A stretch of 64,000 nt of DNA, from the NCBI RefSeq assembly GCF_052115865.1, contig NZ_JBQKME010000010.1:31524-95523 (forward strand). The letters run 5' to 3'. The position numbers and the translations under genes are program-made. A model generated the notes under the pieces. The model saw only the letters and a program-made list of their open reading frames with translations, was not told the origin of the DNA and did not search any database. Shown in pieces: positions 37,391-46,536 of this stretch; positions within the stretch are counted from its first letter, which is position 1, and each line of letters begins with the position of its first letter. This stretch comes from Fundicoccus_A sp052115865 (lineage in GTDB: Bacteria; Bacillota; Bacilli; Lactobacillales; Aerococcaceae).

Positions 37391-38281
37391 TTAAAGGGTT
37401 AAAGATTTTCCGCCTGTAATGGCGATGATTTCAGAGGTAATAAAACTTGAGTCATTGGAGCTGAGGAAAACATAAAGTGGTGCAAGTTCAACCGGTTGGC
37501 CTGCACGACCTAGTAAGGTATCTTGGCCAAAGTCCGCATATGAGTCTGCTTGGCCTTCATCCAATTGAAGTGCCGTCCAAATTGGACCAGGGGCTACTCC
37601 GTTAACGCGCACTCCTTTTTCTGCAAAATATCTGGCTAAGTTGACGGTTAAGTTTGAAACGGCACCGTTAGCAGAGGCATAATCCATTAAAGCTGGACTT
37701 GGTTCAAAAGATTGTGTTGACGTTGTCGTCACAATCGTGCTTCCTGGAGCTAAGTGGTCTTCGGCAGCTTTAACAATTTCAAACATACTAAAGACTTTAA
37801 CGTCAAATGTATCTTTAACTTGTTCCATAGTTAACTTATCCATACCGTCGCGGGCAAATTGTTGGGCTGAGTTAAGTATTAGTGCATCAACGGTCCCGAA
37901 TGCTTCAAGAACTTCGTCAAACGCTTTTTTTGCAGCTCCTTCTTCACGGAAGTCGGCTGAAATAATATGGGCTTTACGACCTTCTGCTTCAATGAGTTTT
38001 TTCACATCTTCTGCATCGGCTTCTTCACCTGGTAAATATTGGATTGCAACATTGGCCCCTTCACGTGCAAAAGCAATCGCCACTGCACGTCCAATCCCAG
38101 AATCGCCACCCGTAATAAAAGCGTTGCGTCCTTCTAATTTGTTATTTCCTTTATAGGAAGTTTCACCACAATCCGGTTTAGGATCCATCACTTTTTCAAC
38201 TTGAGGATGCATTTCCTCTTGTTTTGGAAATTTTCCAGAGTAGTACATTGTTCTTGGATCAATTAAATGTTCACTTGTCAT
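37391..38281 (-). CDS. SDR family oxidoreductase with altered catalytic lysine
   Basis: This 296-residue protein belongs to the extended-N-terminus SDR group related to general-stress dehydrogenases. The cofactor loop is ITGGDSGIGRA (56-66). The catalytic serine is near 188 and the tyrosine is Y201 in MDYASANGA. Four residues later asparagine 205 (codon AAC) replaces the lysine of the YxxxK motif. The NNAG motif is also altered, to NSAQ. The rest (RVNGVAPGPIWTALQ) is normal. It is complete and has a good AAGGAGG site, so it is probably expressed, but its activity as a dehydrogenase is doubtful. Confidence 0.88.
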   Translation of the reverse strand: MTSEHLIDPRTMYYSGKFPKQEEMHPQVEKVMDPKPDCGETSYKGNNKLEGRNAFITGGDSGIGRAVAIAFAREGANVAIQYLPGEEADAEDVKKLIEAEGRKAHIISADFREEGAAKKAFDEVLEAFGTVDALILNSAQQFARDGMDKLTMEQVKDTFDVKVFSMFEIVKAAEDHLAPGSTIVTTTSTQSFEPSPALMDYASANGAVSNLTVNLARYFAEKGVRVNGVAPGPIWTALQLDEGQADSYADFGQDTLLGRAGQPVELAPLYVFLSSNDSSFITSEIIAITGGKSLTL

Positions 38282-38331
38282 AATAAATATCCTCCTTTTA
38301 ATGTTAGTTTTAGTATAGCATAATTTGTTTT

Positions 38332-38789
38332 TTGCATATAATATATTGCTTTAATTTAGTTATGTTTTTTGAGAAGTTGATTCCATCGTTGGGCATAAAT
38401 CCATGGATTGAGTCACCATTTATTTGGGTCTATGGTTCGAATTTAATCATTGGCGATAATTTTTATTCCAATACGAATTGTACTTTACTGGATTGTGCTA
38501 CGATTACAATTGGTGATAATGTTTTGTTGGGGCTAAATGTGAGTTTATATACGCCGAACCATGCCTTTGATGCTGAGGAACGTATCAAGGTTTGGTTCAA
38601 GCACTACCAATTTCGATTGAGGATAATGTGTGACTTGTTGGATGAGTGACCGCTGTTGGCGGTGTAACCATTGGTGAGAATACGGTTATCGGCGCCGGGA
38701 GTGTGGTGATGAAAGATATTCCTACGAATGTGTTAGCAGCTGGAAATCCATGTCGGATGATTCTGGAGATTACGAGGCGGAGCGGATAA
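38332..38789 (+). pseudogene. Maltose/galactoside-type O-acetyltransferase pseudogene
   Basis: The hexapeptide-repeat enzyme is recognisable: FFEKLIPSLGINPWIESPF, then IIGDNFYSNTNCTLLDCA and GVTIGENTVIGAGSVV. The N-terminal 50 or so residues are missing, a frameshift lies near 38590 after EERIK, and a TGA interrupts the second frame near 38647. The last piece ends at 38789. It is a decayed LacA/Maa-type gene. Confidence 0.8.
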
Positions 38790-38810
38790 AAAATTAGGTA
38801 TTTTCTTGAT

Positions 38811-39396
38811 CTGACGGATATGGTGCTGAGTTTCGTCTAATCGGGGATTGATCTGACAGATATGATGTCGAGATTCGTCTAATCGAGGGACTATCTGACG
38901 GATATGATGCCAAGATTCGTCTAATCGAGGGACTATCTGACGGATATGATGCCAAGATTCGTCTGATCGAAGAGCAATCTGACGGATATGATGCTGAGTT
39001 TCGTCTAATCGGGGATTGATCTGACGGATATGATGCTGAGTTTCGTCTAATCGGAGATTGATCTGACAGATATGATGTCGAGATCCGTCTAATCGGGGAT
39101 TGACCTGACGGATATGGTGCTGAGTTTCGTCTAATCGAAGGACTATCTGACGGATATGATGCTGAGTTTCGTCTAATCGAGGGACTATCTGACGGATATG
39201 ATGCAGAGATTCGTCTAATCAGGGTTTGATCTGACGGATATGATGCAGAGATTCGTCTAATCGGGGTTTGATCTGACGGATATGATGCAGAGATTCGTCT
39301 AATCGGGGGACTATCTGACGGATATGATGTCGAGATTTGTCTAATCGGCTTGACCTGACGAATATGAAACCAGAAATGGTCTAATCCGAATGTCAC
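38811..39396. repeat. Tandem array, thirteen 42-bp units plus a partial
   Basis: The anchor CTGACGGATAT recurs at 38811, 38853, 38895, 38937, 38979, 39021, 39063, 39105, 39147, 39189, 39231, 39273 and 39315, always 42 bases apart; a degenerate copy lies at 39355. Each unit also has a TTCGTCTAATCG element. Units differ mainly at the joint (GGGGATTGATCT or AGGGACTATCT). Since 42 is a multiple of 3, the minus strand stays open for 203 codons with a 14-residue repeat, but no start signal or function supports coding. The rest of 38790-39541 holds only the downstream terminator. Confidence 0.9.
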
Positions 39397-39473
39397 ATTA
39401 GACACTTTGTAAAAATTAGGCTGTTAGTTTATCTTTAATGTCGTATTCTATTATTTAATCTTCATCACAATAT

Positions 39474-39519
39474 AAAAACCGTCATAAACATTTTAATAAC
39501 AATGTTTTTGACGGTTATA
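39474..39519 (-). terminator. Terminator after the YebC-family gene
   Basis: AACCGTCA and AAACATT pair with AATGTTT and TGACGGTT around a short A/T loop. On the minus strand the hairpin is followed by TTTTTATA. It lies 22 bases after the stop codon. Confidence 0.85.
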
Positions 39520-39541
39520 TTTACATAATAATTTTGATTTC

Positions 39542-40279
39542 CTACTCAGTTTCTGCCATTTCCCAATTATGAAATACTTCCTGAACATCATCGTTGTCTT
39601 CAAGCAATTCAATTAATCGTTCCATATTTTTGATATCATCTTCGTTGGTTAATTCAACGGTTGTTTTTGGGATAAAGATGACTTCTGCCATTGCGAATTC
39701 ATAACCTTCATCAGCTAAACCATCTCGAACTTGATTAAAATCCGTTGGCTCTGTCAAAATCTCATAGCCTTCTTCTTCAGCTGTAAAATCTTCTGCTCCC
39801 AATTCAATAGCAAGCAGCATTAGCTCTTCCTCATCGATGTTATCATCTTTTTCAATAGCTATGATCCCTTTTCGATCAAACATAAAAGAAACTGAACCAG
39901 GTTGCCCTAGATTTCCGCCACCTCTATCAAATGCAAAACGTATTTCTGATCCTGTTCTGTTTCTGTTATCCGTTAAGCATTGAGCAAAAACAGCTACTCC
40001 AGCAGGTCCGTACCCTTCATAAGTTATTTCTTCAAAGCTATCGCCTTCTAAGTCACCTGTACCTTTTTTAATGGCACGATCAATATTATCGTTAGGCATA
40101 TTCGCAGCTTTCGCCTTTTCAACTGCAGCTCTTAGGGCTGGGTTAAATTCTGGATCACCGCCCCCATCTCTTGCCGCCACCATAATATAGCGACCTAGTT
40201 TCGCAAATATCTTTCCTCGTTTGGCATCTTCTTTACCTTTTCTCTGTTTTATATTATTCCATTTGGAATGTCCTGCCAT
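39542..40279 (-). CDS. YebC/PmpR family protein
   Basis: This 245-residue protein begins MAGHSKWNNIKQRKGKEDAK and contains NPALRAAVEKAKAANMPNDN, the conserved core of the family. Members bind DNA as transcription regulators or act at the ribosome in translation of proline stretches (TACO1-like). The start ATG follows AAGGAGGGG. It stands alone with its own terminator. Confidence 0.96.
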   Translation of the reverse strand: MAGHSKWNNIKQRKGKEDAKRGKIFAKLGRYIMVAARDGGGDPEFNPALRAAVEKAKAANMPNDNIDRAIKKGTGDLEGDSFEEITYEGYGPAGVAVFAQCLTDNRNRTGSEIRFAFDRGGGNLGQPGSVSFMFDRKGIIAIEKDDNIDEEELMLLAIELGAEDFTAEEEGYEILTEPTDFNQVRDGLADEGYEFAMAEVIFIPKTTVELTNEDDIKNMERLIELLEDNDDVQEVFHNWEMAETE

Positions 40280-40579
40280 AGGATCCCCTCCTTATTCGTT
40301 ACTATCTATATTATCATATTTATGATGAAGTATTTTGATAAGTTGTAGTTATTGGGTAAGTTATAGCTAAGTATGATGGGGAATTGTAGAGATAAGAAAA
40401 TCCTTGTGGCATAACTATACAAATAAATATCTCCTGCTGAAAAAAGTATTAATCGTTGATATACAAACAATGAAGAGTTTACAATTAGTTTTATCCATTT
40501 CAGATTAATTACTATTTTTATTTCCTAGTTTTTTTCATCGAATGAATGTCACCCCTCCCCATAAAGAGAGTGAGATTTA

Positions 40580-41611
40580 TTAATCTTTTAAATCAACTTT
40601 GTGAAGAGTAGATTCTCTAATAATTAACTTTGGTTCCAGTATAATTTCATCTGTAGAAACTATTTCATTTCCTACAATTACGTCAATAACTTTTTCTCCA
40701 ATCTCTTCATAAGGGTGACCTACAGTTGTTAACTCAGGATTTGAAGCAATCGATAACTGAGTATTGTCATAACCAACTATTGTGAATGGTGGTAAATTTG
40801 TTTTAAAATTTTCCTTTAACATACCTATCGCAACCATATCATTGATTCCAATTAAAGCTGTTGGCAAGTCTTCATTATTTTTTACTAGTTTCTTTAGCGC
40901 TTCTTGTCCTGACTCAATATCAAAATGACTAGATATGACCCAGTTAGGATTAAATAGCAAACCTCTTTTTTCTAAGGTTGATTTAAAAGCATATAATTTC
41001 GCTGCGGTAGTCGTAATACTTTTAAAGCCACCTATCAGACCAAATTTAGTATGTCCTTGTTCAATCAAGTGATCTAGGACTAATTCAATCCCTTTTCCTT
41101 CATCCGTTTGAATACTAAAACAATCGATTCCTTTAATTTTCCCATTAATCATGACTAGTTTAGTTTTCTTGGCTATCTGATTGAGCTCACTGACCCTATC
41201 ACTTTCAGGATTAACGTCGTTGATTAGACCTCCTAAAAGCACAATGGCTTCTGTTCTCTGTTCCAACAACATACGAATATATTTAGACTCTAAATCTCTA
41301 TTATTTTCAGAATTACATAACATTACCGAATACCCAACTTTATGCGCATGCCTTTCAACTTCAAGAAAAATTTGAGAAAAAAAAGGATTTCTTATATCGG
41401 GTGTGATAAATCCTATTACATTTGCTTTATTACTACTTAAACTTCTAGCAAGAGCATTTGGATGAAAATCATACAGCTCAATCACTTTTAAAACTTTTTC
41501 CCGTGTCTTTTTACTCACTGGATAATTCCCTGCTATAACACGTGATACAGTAGCAGTCGATACCTCTGCTTTTTTTGCAATATCATAAATAGTTATTTCT
41601 TTTTTATCCAT
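40580..41611 (-). CDS. LacI family transcriptional regulator
   Basis: This 343-residue protein has the LacI HTH (TIYDIAKKAEVSTATVSRVI, residues 7-26) with the hinge LARSLSSNKAN, followed by a periplasmic-binding-like sensor domain (IGFITPDIRNPFFSQI). It is the last gene of the run after the YesL-like protein and the LacI-type operators upstream of 58 kb. I infer it controls that cluster and the GH36 gene through AGTAACCGCTTACT-like sites. The effector sugar is unknown. ATG 41611 follows AGAAGG. Confidence 0.93.
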   Translation of the reverse strand: MDKKEITIYDIAKKAEVSTATVSRVIAGNYPVSKKTREKVLKVIELYDFHPNALARSLSSNKANVIGFITPDIRNPFFSQIFLEVERHAHKVGYSVMLCNSENNRDLESKYIRMLLEQRTEAIVLLGGLINDVNPESDRVSELNQIAKKTKLVMINGKIKGIDCFSIQTDEGKGIELVLDHLIEQGHTKFGLIGGFKSITTTAAKLYAFKSTLEKRGLLFNPNWVISSHFDIESGQEALKKLVKNNEDLPTALIGINDMVAIGMLKENFKTNLPPFTIVGYDNTQLSIASNPELTTVGHPYEEIGEKVIDVIVGNEIVSTDEIILEPKLIIRESTLHKVDLKD

Positions 41612-41638
41612 ACTATACCTTCTCTATCGTCTTCACTT

Positions 41639-41656
41639 TATAGTCTTTAAACTATA
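41639..41656. promoter_or_regulatory. Inverted repeat upstream of the LacI gene
   Basis: TATAGT and ACTATA form 6-base arms separated by CTTTAA, about 30 bases before the LacI start codon. It could be an operator or part of the promoter. It does not match the operator found at 58 kb, so self-regulation by the same site is not supported. Confidence 0.3.
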
Positions 41657-41699
41657 ATGGATTATTATTTAACAACTCACTAAGTATTTTTATCTGAAA

Positions 41700-42404
41700 C
41701 TACATCTGCTCTTCTTCCGCATGCACTTTCTTGAATACTTTTCTACAAAAATATTGTAAGCATAAAGCAAATCCTCCTGGACCAATGATAACTACCGCAA
41801 GAGGAAGATAAACAAATAGTATTACCATTCCAATTAAAAAAAGTAGAAAAAAGGCCGTCAAAAATACTTTTTTAAAAGAAAAATAAAGCGCTAGTTTCAA
41901 GAGTTGTATTTTTGTTAACGAATAATCAATTAGAAGCGGAAATACATATAGCCCTACAGAAACTGTTATCAAAATTATAGCAAATAAAGGAAAAATTAAA
42001 ACATTTAGTGTTTCAGTAGATAAAATGACCCAATAGTTTATGAATGATAAGATCAATATTGATAGAATTGATAGCCAAATCAATAAAGATTTTTTGAAAT
42101 ATTTATTATATGCTTTAAAATAATTTTTAGTGAGCGAGTAAAACTGATTCTCTAATATATACTTCATTGAAAAAAGTGTTGCAGCCCAAGCAGGTCCCAT
42201 AGGGATAAGTGAAATAATAATTGCAGTTAGAATTACCGGTACAGTAAAGAACCTTTCTTGAAAAGAAATTAATGCCAAAAAAACAGTTATTACAAACAAT
42301 ACATTCGTCAAAATAAAATAAAAACTAGTTAATATGACGCTGTATAGATAATAGGATATTAGATATAGCTTACTTTCAGTATAATCTTTGTTTTGATTTG
42401 GCAT
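41700..42404 (-). CDS. YesL-like (DUF624) membrane protein, second copy
   Basis: This protein of about 234 residues has roughly six membrane segments; PMGPAWAATLFSMKYI is typical of the DUF624/YesL group. ATG 42404 has AGGAGG eight bases upstream. The longer frame to 42446 would overlap the GH43-like gene. It is downstream of binding-protein and GH43-like genes, the usual YesL setting. Confidence 0.8.
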   Translation of the reverse strand: MPNQNKDYTESKLYLISYYLYSVILTSFYFILTNVLFVITVFLALISFQERFFTVPVILTAIIISLIPMGPAWAATLFSMKYILENQFYSLTKNYFKAYNKYFKKSLLIWLSILSILILSFINYWVILSTETLNVLIFPLFAIILITVSVGLYVFPLLIDYSLTKIQLLKLALYFSFKKVFLTAFFLLFLIGMVILFVYLPLAVVIIGPGGFALCLQYFCRKVFKKVHAEEEQM

Positions 42405-42433
42405 TAATAACTCCTCCTCTTTGTGACTAAAAC

Positions 42434-43486
42434 TTAATTTATCCAATAATTTTCATATGACCATTCATCTTGCCATTCTATAAATACTTCACCTGAATTG
42501 TCTACAGTCAGTGGTAACCATACATACGTTGATTTCCCTAAATCATCCGGTTCCCAACGATCACCCATATATATATATTGACCGTTATTAGGATCAATAG
42601 GTAATACGAATGTACTCTGTGAATCAAATGTTGTTTCTTTTGTATCATCCACACAAGGATTACCTACTGTTTCAAATTGACCAAGTGGGTGGTTGGCTAC
42701 AGCATATTCTGCTAAATTCGGTTTCCATCCTGTACATGCAGATGTCATTAAATAATATTGATTTTTATATTTAAAAGGTGTTGGCGCTTCACGCATTTCT
42801 CTAATAAATTGTCTAGACCATTTATCTCCTAAGTCATCTATTGTGTATTGTGGTCGTATTCTATTTGATGTTTTCGGTAAATCAATCCATGTATAATCAC
42901 TATTTAAACGAGCAATATACATTGTCCAATTGCCTTCGGAAGAATATAGAACATAAGCATCCAAAGACCCATTTCCATCACTATCAATATCATCAACGAA
43001 CAATGTCATATCTCGAAATGAATTCCCTAGTTCTTTTTCATTAGTATGTTGATCGAACCCTTCTTTTGGTTCAAACAATACAGGACGGTCATAAAATAGA
43101 AATTCAAATGGACCTACCGGCGAATCACTTATGGCAACTCCTGCGCTCGATAAAGCATATCCTTTTTGTTCAACATGCATCCACATCACAAATTTTTTAG
43201 TTTTTTCATTGTAAATAACTTTTGGACGTTCGACTCTCCCCATATTTTTTGCCTGCAATTCTTGGGGCATTTGTTCTTGCTTCAATACAGTTCCTTCATG
43301 CTTCCAATTATATAAATCTGTCGAAGAATAACAACTAATGCCGACTGAATTAAGGTAACCTTGTGTATTATCTTCCCCATACCAATAAAATACCTTATCG
43401 TAGTATAAGATACCTCCACCATGAGCACTAATATGGTTGTTATTTTGATCGAGCCATAGATTCCCTGAACTAATAATTTTATTCAT
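42434..43486 (-). CDS. GH43-like glycosidase (GGGI-type five-blade propeller)
   Basis: This 350-residue cytoplasmic protein begins with GNLWLDQNNNHISAHGGGIL and continues with CYSSTDLYNWKHEG, a pattern of the GH43 branch that includes exo-beta-1,3-galactanases. The classical NPDPS-type aspartate motif is not seen at the N terminus; some members of this branch lack the usual base. VERPKVIYNEKTKKFVMW probably holds the acid-side strand. There is no signal peptide. It follows two binding-protein genes and AAGGAG, so it probably acts on an imported sugar. Substrate and catalytic base are uncertain. Confidence 0.75.
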   Translation of the reverse strand: MNKIISSGNLWLDQNNNHISAHGGGILYYDKVFYWYGEDNTQGYLNSVGISCYSSTDLYNWKHEGTVLKQEQMPQELQAKNMGRVERPKVIYNEKTKKFVMWMHVEQKGYALSSAGVAISDSPVGPFEFLFYDRPVLFEPKEGFDQHTNEKELGNSFRDMTLFVDDIDSDGNGSLDAYVLYSSEGNWTMYIARLNSDYTWIDLPKTSNRIRPQYTIDDLGDKWSRQFIREMREAPTPFKYKNQYYLMTSACTGWKPNLAEYAVANHPLGQFETVGNPCVDDTKETTFDSQSTFVLPIDPNNGQYIYMGDRWEPDDLGKSTYVWLPLTVDNSGEVFIEWQDEWSYENYWIN

Positions 43487-43508
43487 AATTACTCCTTCAT
43501 TTATTAGA

Positions 43509-43538
43509 AGGAGCTCAAAGTTTTATCTTTCAGCTCCT
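43509..43538 (-). promoter_or_regulatory. Hairpin between binding-protein A and GH43-like genes
   Basis: AGGAGCT pairs with AGCTCCT and inner AAAG with CTTT across a mismatch, giving 11 of 12 pairs around a 6-base loop. On the minus strand the tail is not U-rich. It lies between the stop of the binding-protein gene and the next start, so message stabilisation or partial termination is likely. Confidence 0.6.
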
Positions 43539-43569
43539 CATATGATTAATTATTTTGTATTAGTTATTC

Positions 43570-45024
43570 TTATTCTTCTGAAGCATCATCTGCTTCGTCA
43601 GCTTCGTCTCCATCATCTTCAGGAGCTTCTTCACTTACTTCTAACTCTATACCATCTTTTGCAAAATCATCAAGTGCTGCTTGGATTTGCTCTTCTATCG
43701 ACTCTAATCCACTTTGTACTGTTAATTCTCCTGAAGTCAATTGTCCAAAGAAACTATTGAAAGTATCATTAAGATCATTGAACCCACGGACTAAGTTAAT
43801 TCGTACATTTTCATTTAATAACATTGCATACTCAACTGTTTCACGATCCATCGCGTTCGATTGAATATCTGAACGAATCCATCTTTCCCAATCTTCATCT
43901 GTTCCTATATCATGAATTGCGTCCCAAATTATTAATTTTTCTTCTGGTTGGTCTACTGTAGCAAGCATTACATCGTAGACTGATTCATAGCCGTAAGAAA
44001 TAGGCACATCATTTGATGGTCCACTAGGGAATGGAACCATACCATATTCTCCTTGCATACGTCCATCTGTCCAATAATTATATGTTACCCACCATTCAGC
44101 AGATATCATTGCAATATTTCCATTTGCAAATTCAGTGTAGTTAACGTTCCACGGTTCTCCTTCATCCCAGTTAATTCCTCTGATGGTATGTTGATAATTA
44201 GAAGTAAAGTTTTGGTAGAACTCTAACGCCTCCTCCACTTTCTCATCTGACATATCAATATCTATTCCATCTTCCGTTTTGATAATGGATTCATACCCAT
44301 TAGAATAGATTGCTTTCCATGCAAGATCTTCGCCTGCAAATCCAAAGATATCAGTAGTACCATCGTTATCAAGATCTCTGGTTGCTTGGTCTGCAATTTC
44401 AACCATTTTATCCCAAGTCCATTCGCCATTTTCATGCAGCTCATATAGATTAGGCAATCCTAGTTCATCAAATAGTGTTTTATTCCAAAAAATTGCGTCT
44501 CGAATAGATTCACCATTTGGCGTTAGAGAATAATATTCTCCTTGGTATTCGCTGGCTAAATAAGATGCTTGACTCCATTTTGCTTCACTATAATCAATAA
44601 TATCATGTTGGCTCACAGGGTATACAATACCGTTCGAAACCAAACTTGGATAAAATTGTGGTGATAACATGTAAACTATATCGGCTACTGGCTCACCAGC
44701 TAATGTAGATCTTACATAAGATCCAATATAATCATCCCAGCCAATTTCAACTACTTCATAATTAAAATTCCATTCTTCTTCTAGAAATGCTATTCTTTCT
44801 GCTAATCGCTCATTTTTTTCGCTTGAGTTTGGATCTATAGTACGATCATAAGGCGCCCCCACTTTTAATGTTAAGCCTCCAAAATCATAATCAGGTAAAT
44901 CTTCCTCAACAACTTCTTGACTATCAGTCTGATCATCTGTAGCATAAACTTTTTGCATCCCTGTAGGTAATAAGAAGGATGTTACCAACGCTGATATACC
45001 TACCCATTTAAGTGCTTTTTTCAT
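43570..45024 (-). CDS. Solute-binding protein A (tandem paralogue)
   Basis: This is a 484-residue binding protein with a signal peptide ending KVYATDD; there is no lipobox cysteine. The mature start LPDYDFGGLTLKVGAPYDRT is shared with the neighbouring paralogue. It has the SBP type-1 fold features (NGNIAMISAEWWVTYNYW). The C terminus carries a very acidic tail (EEAPEDDGDEADEADDASEE). It lies 20 bases after paralogue B. The two may bind related but different sugars or share one permease pair. Confidence 0.88.
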   Translation of the reverse strand: MKKALKWVGISALVTSFLLPTGMQKVYATDDQTDSQEVVEEDLPDYDFGGLTLKVGAPYDRTIDPNSSEKNERLAERIAFLEEEWNFNYEVVEIGWDDYIGSYVRSTLAGEPVADIVYMLSPQFYPSLVSNGIVYPVSQHDIIDYSEAKWSQASYLASEYQGEYYSLTPNGESIRDAIFWNKTLFDELGLPNLYELHENGEWTWDKMVEIADQATRDLDNDGTTDIFGFAGEDLAWKAIYSNGYESIIKTEDGIDIDMSDEKVEEALEFYQNFTSNYQHTIRGINWDEGEPWNVNYTEFANGNIAMISAEWWVTYNYWTDGRMQGEYGMVPFPSGPSNDVPISYGYESVYDVMLATVDQPEEKLIIWDAIHDIGTDEDWERWIRSDIQSNAMDRETVEYAMLLNENVRINLVRGFNDLNDTFNSFFGQLTSGELTVQSGLESIEEQIQAALDDFAKDGIELEVSEEAPEDDGDEADEADDASEE

Positions 45025-45044
45025 TTTAATCCTCCTAGATATGG

Positions 45045-46460
45045 TTACTCTTCTTCAATGTCTAATTCAATACCTTCAGTTGAAAATTCTTCAATTAAAA
45101 TTTGTACTTGTTCATCTATTGCTTCTAAACCACTTTGAACAGAAGTTTCTCCAGATGCTAATTCTTGGAAGAACCCATTCATTGCAGAATTTATGTCACC
45201 AAAACCAAGAATTAAATTAACCACAGCATGCTCATTTAATAGTTTTACAACTTCAACAGTCTCTCTATCTCGAGCATTTCCTTGAATACCTGTTTCAATC
45301 CATCTTTCCCAATCTTCATCAGTTCCGATGTTTTGAATAGCATCCCAAATAATTAATTTTTCTTCAGGTTGATCTACAGTTGCAAGCATCACATCAAAAG
45401 TTACTTCTCTACCTACGGACACTGGTTCATCGTGTGAAGGTCCTGTAGGGAAAGGTACCATACCATATTCATCCTGCATACGACCATCAGTGAAATAATT
45501 CCATGATACCCACCACTCTGCAGAAATCATAGCAATATTTCCATTAGCGAACTCAGTAAAGAGATAGTTCCACTCATCACCTTCTTGCCATTGACGAACA
45601 GCATGATTATAATTCATAAATACGCTTTCATAAAATTCTAAAGCTTCTATTGCTTCTGGACTACTTATATCCATTTCGATTCCGGTTGAAGTTTTAATAA
45701 TTGGAGAATGTCCATTACTAAACATCAACTGCCATGCCAAATCACTATCTTGCGAAGCAAAACCAAATGTATCAATTTCTCCATCATTATCGGTATCAGA
45801 AGATGCTTGGTCTGCAATTTCCATCATTTTTTCCCAAGTCCACTCACCATTTTCGTAAAGTTCATATAGATTTGGTAATCCCAGTTCATCAAATAATGTT
45901 TTGTTCCAAAAAATACCGCCTCGATTATTATCCGCACCATTTGGTGTTACCGAATAATATTTCCCTTGATATTCACTGGCATCTTTAGCAATATCACTCC
46001 AATAAATATCATCGTAATCAATGACATCCAAGTCACTGACTGGATAAATAATCCCATTAGAAATCAAACTTGGGAATAGTTGTGGTGACAGGATATAGAC
46101 AATATCTGCTACAGGATCTCCAGCTAAAGTCGATGTAATATACTGTTCGATATAATTATCCCAACCTAGTTCAACTGCTTCTAGTTTGAAATTCCATTTT
46201 TCTTCCAGCATTTGAACACGTTCGTATAATAATTCATTTCTTTCACTCGCATTAGGATCAATTGTTCTGTCCCATGGTGCACCAATTTTTAATGTTAATC
46301 CTCCAAAGTCATAATCAGGGAGTTCTTCTACTTGTGCAGCTTCATCCTCAGTATCATTTTCTGTTGCTTCTACTACAGATATCATATTTCCTAAATCGAA
46401 CACCGTTAATAACAACATTGCTAAAGAAAAAACTTTTAACCAGTTAAAAATTTTTTTCAT
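45045..46460 (-). CDS. Solute-binding protein B (tandem paralogue)
   Basis: From ATG 46460 (GGAGGA seven bases before it) this gives 471 residues with a clean signal peptide ending VVEATEN. The frame also starts at ATG 46517, which has its own GGAGG but only three bases away, and would add 19 residues to the signal peptide. No lipobox is present. The mature protein aligns closely by eye with paralogue A (LPDYDFGGLTLKIGAPWDRT) but lacks its acidic tail. It is the first gene after the permease pair, behind a large hairpin. Confidence 0.88.
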   Translation of the reverse strand: MKKIFNWLKVFSLAMLLLTVFDLGNMISVVEATENDTEDEAAQVEELPDYDFGGLTLKIGAPWDRTIDPNASERNELLYERVQMLEEKWNFKLEAVELGWDNYIEQYITSTLAGDPVADIVYILSPQLFPSLISNGIIYPVSDLDVIDYDDIYWSDIAKDASEYQGKYYSVTPNGADNNRGGIFWNKTLFDELGLPNLYELYENGEWTWEKMMEIADQASSDTDNDGEIDTFGFASQDSDLAWQLMFSNGHSPIIKTSTGIEMDISSPEAIEALEFYESVFMNYNHAVRQWQEGDEWNYLFTEFANGNIAMISAEWWVSWNYFTDGRMQDEYGMVPFPTGPSHDEPVSVGREVTFDVMLATVDQPEEKLIIWDAIQNIGTDEDWERWIETGIQGNARDRETVEVVKLLNEHAVVNLILGFGDINSAMNGFFQELASGETSVQSGLEAIDEQVQILIEEFSTEGIELDIEEE

Positions 46461-46536
46461 TTTTCTTCCTCCATTTATTAAATGTCTATGCAACGGCAAC
46501 AGTTTAGACTTTTTCATGCACCTCCAATATAATTAT

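Noticed and set aside
37737..38156. 139-codon frame on the plus strand
   Set aside because: It is antisense to the SDR gene with low-complexity composition.
23079..39396. Tandem arrays as CRISPR
   Set aside because: Units follow one another with no unique spacers, and no cas gene is present.
38794..39405. 203-codon open frame on the minus strand with a 14-residue repeat
   Set aside because: It is open only because the 42-bp tandem unit is a multiple of three. There is no ribosome site, signal or family match, and the related 41-bp array cannot code.
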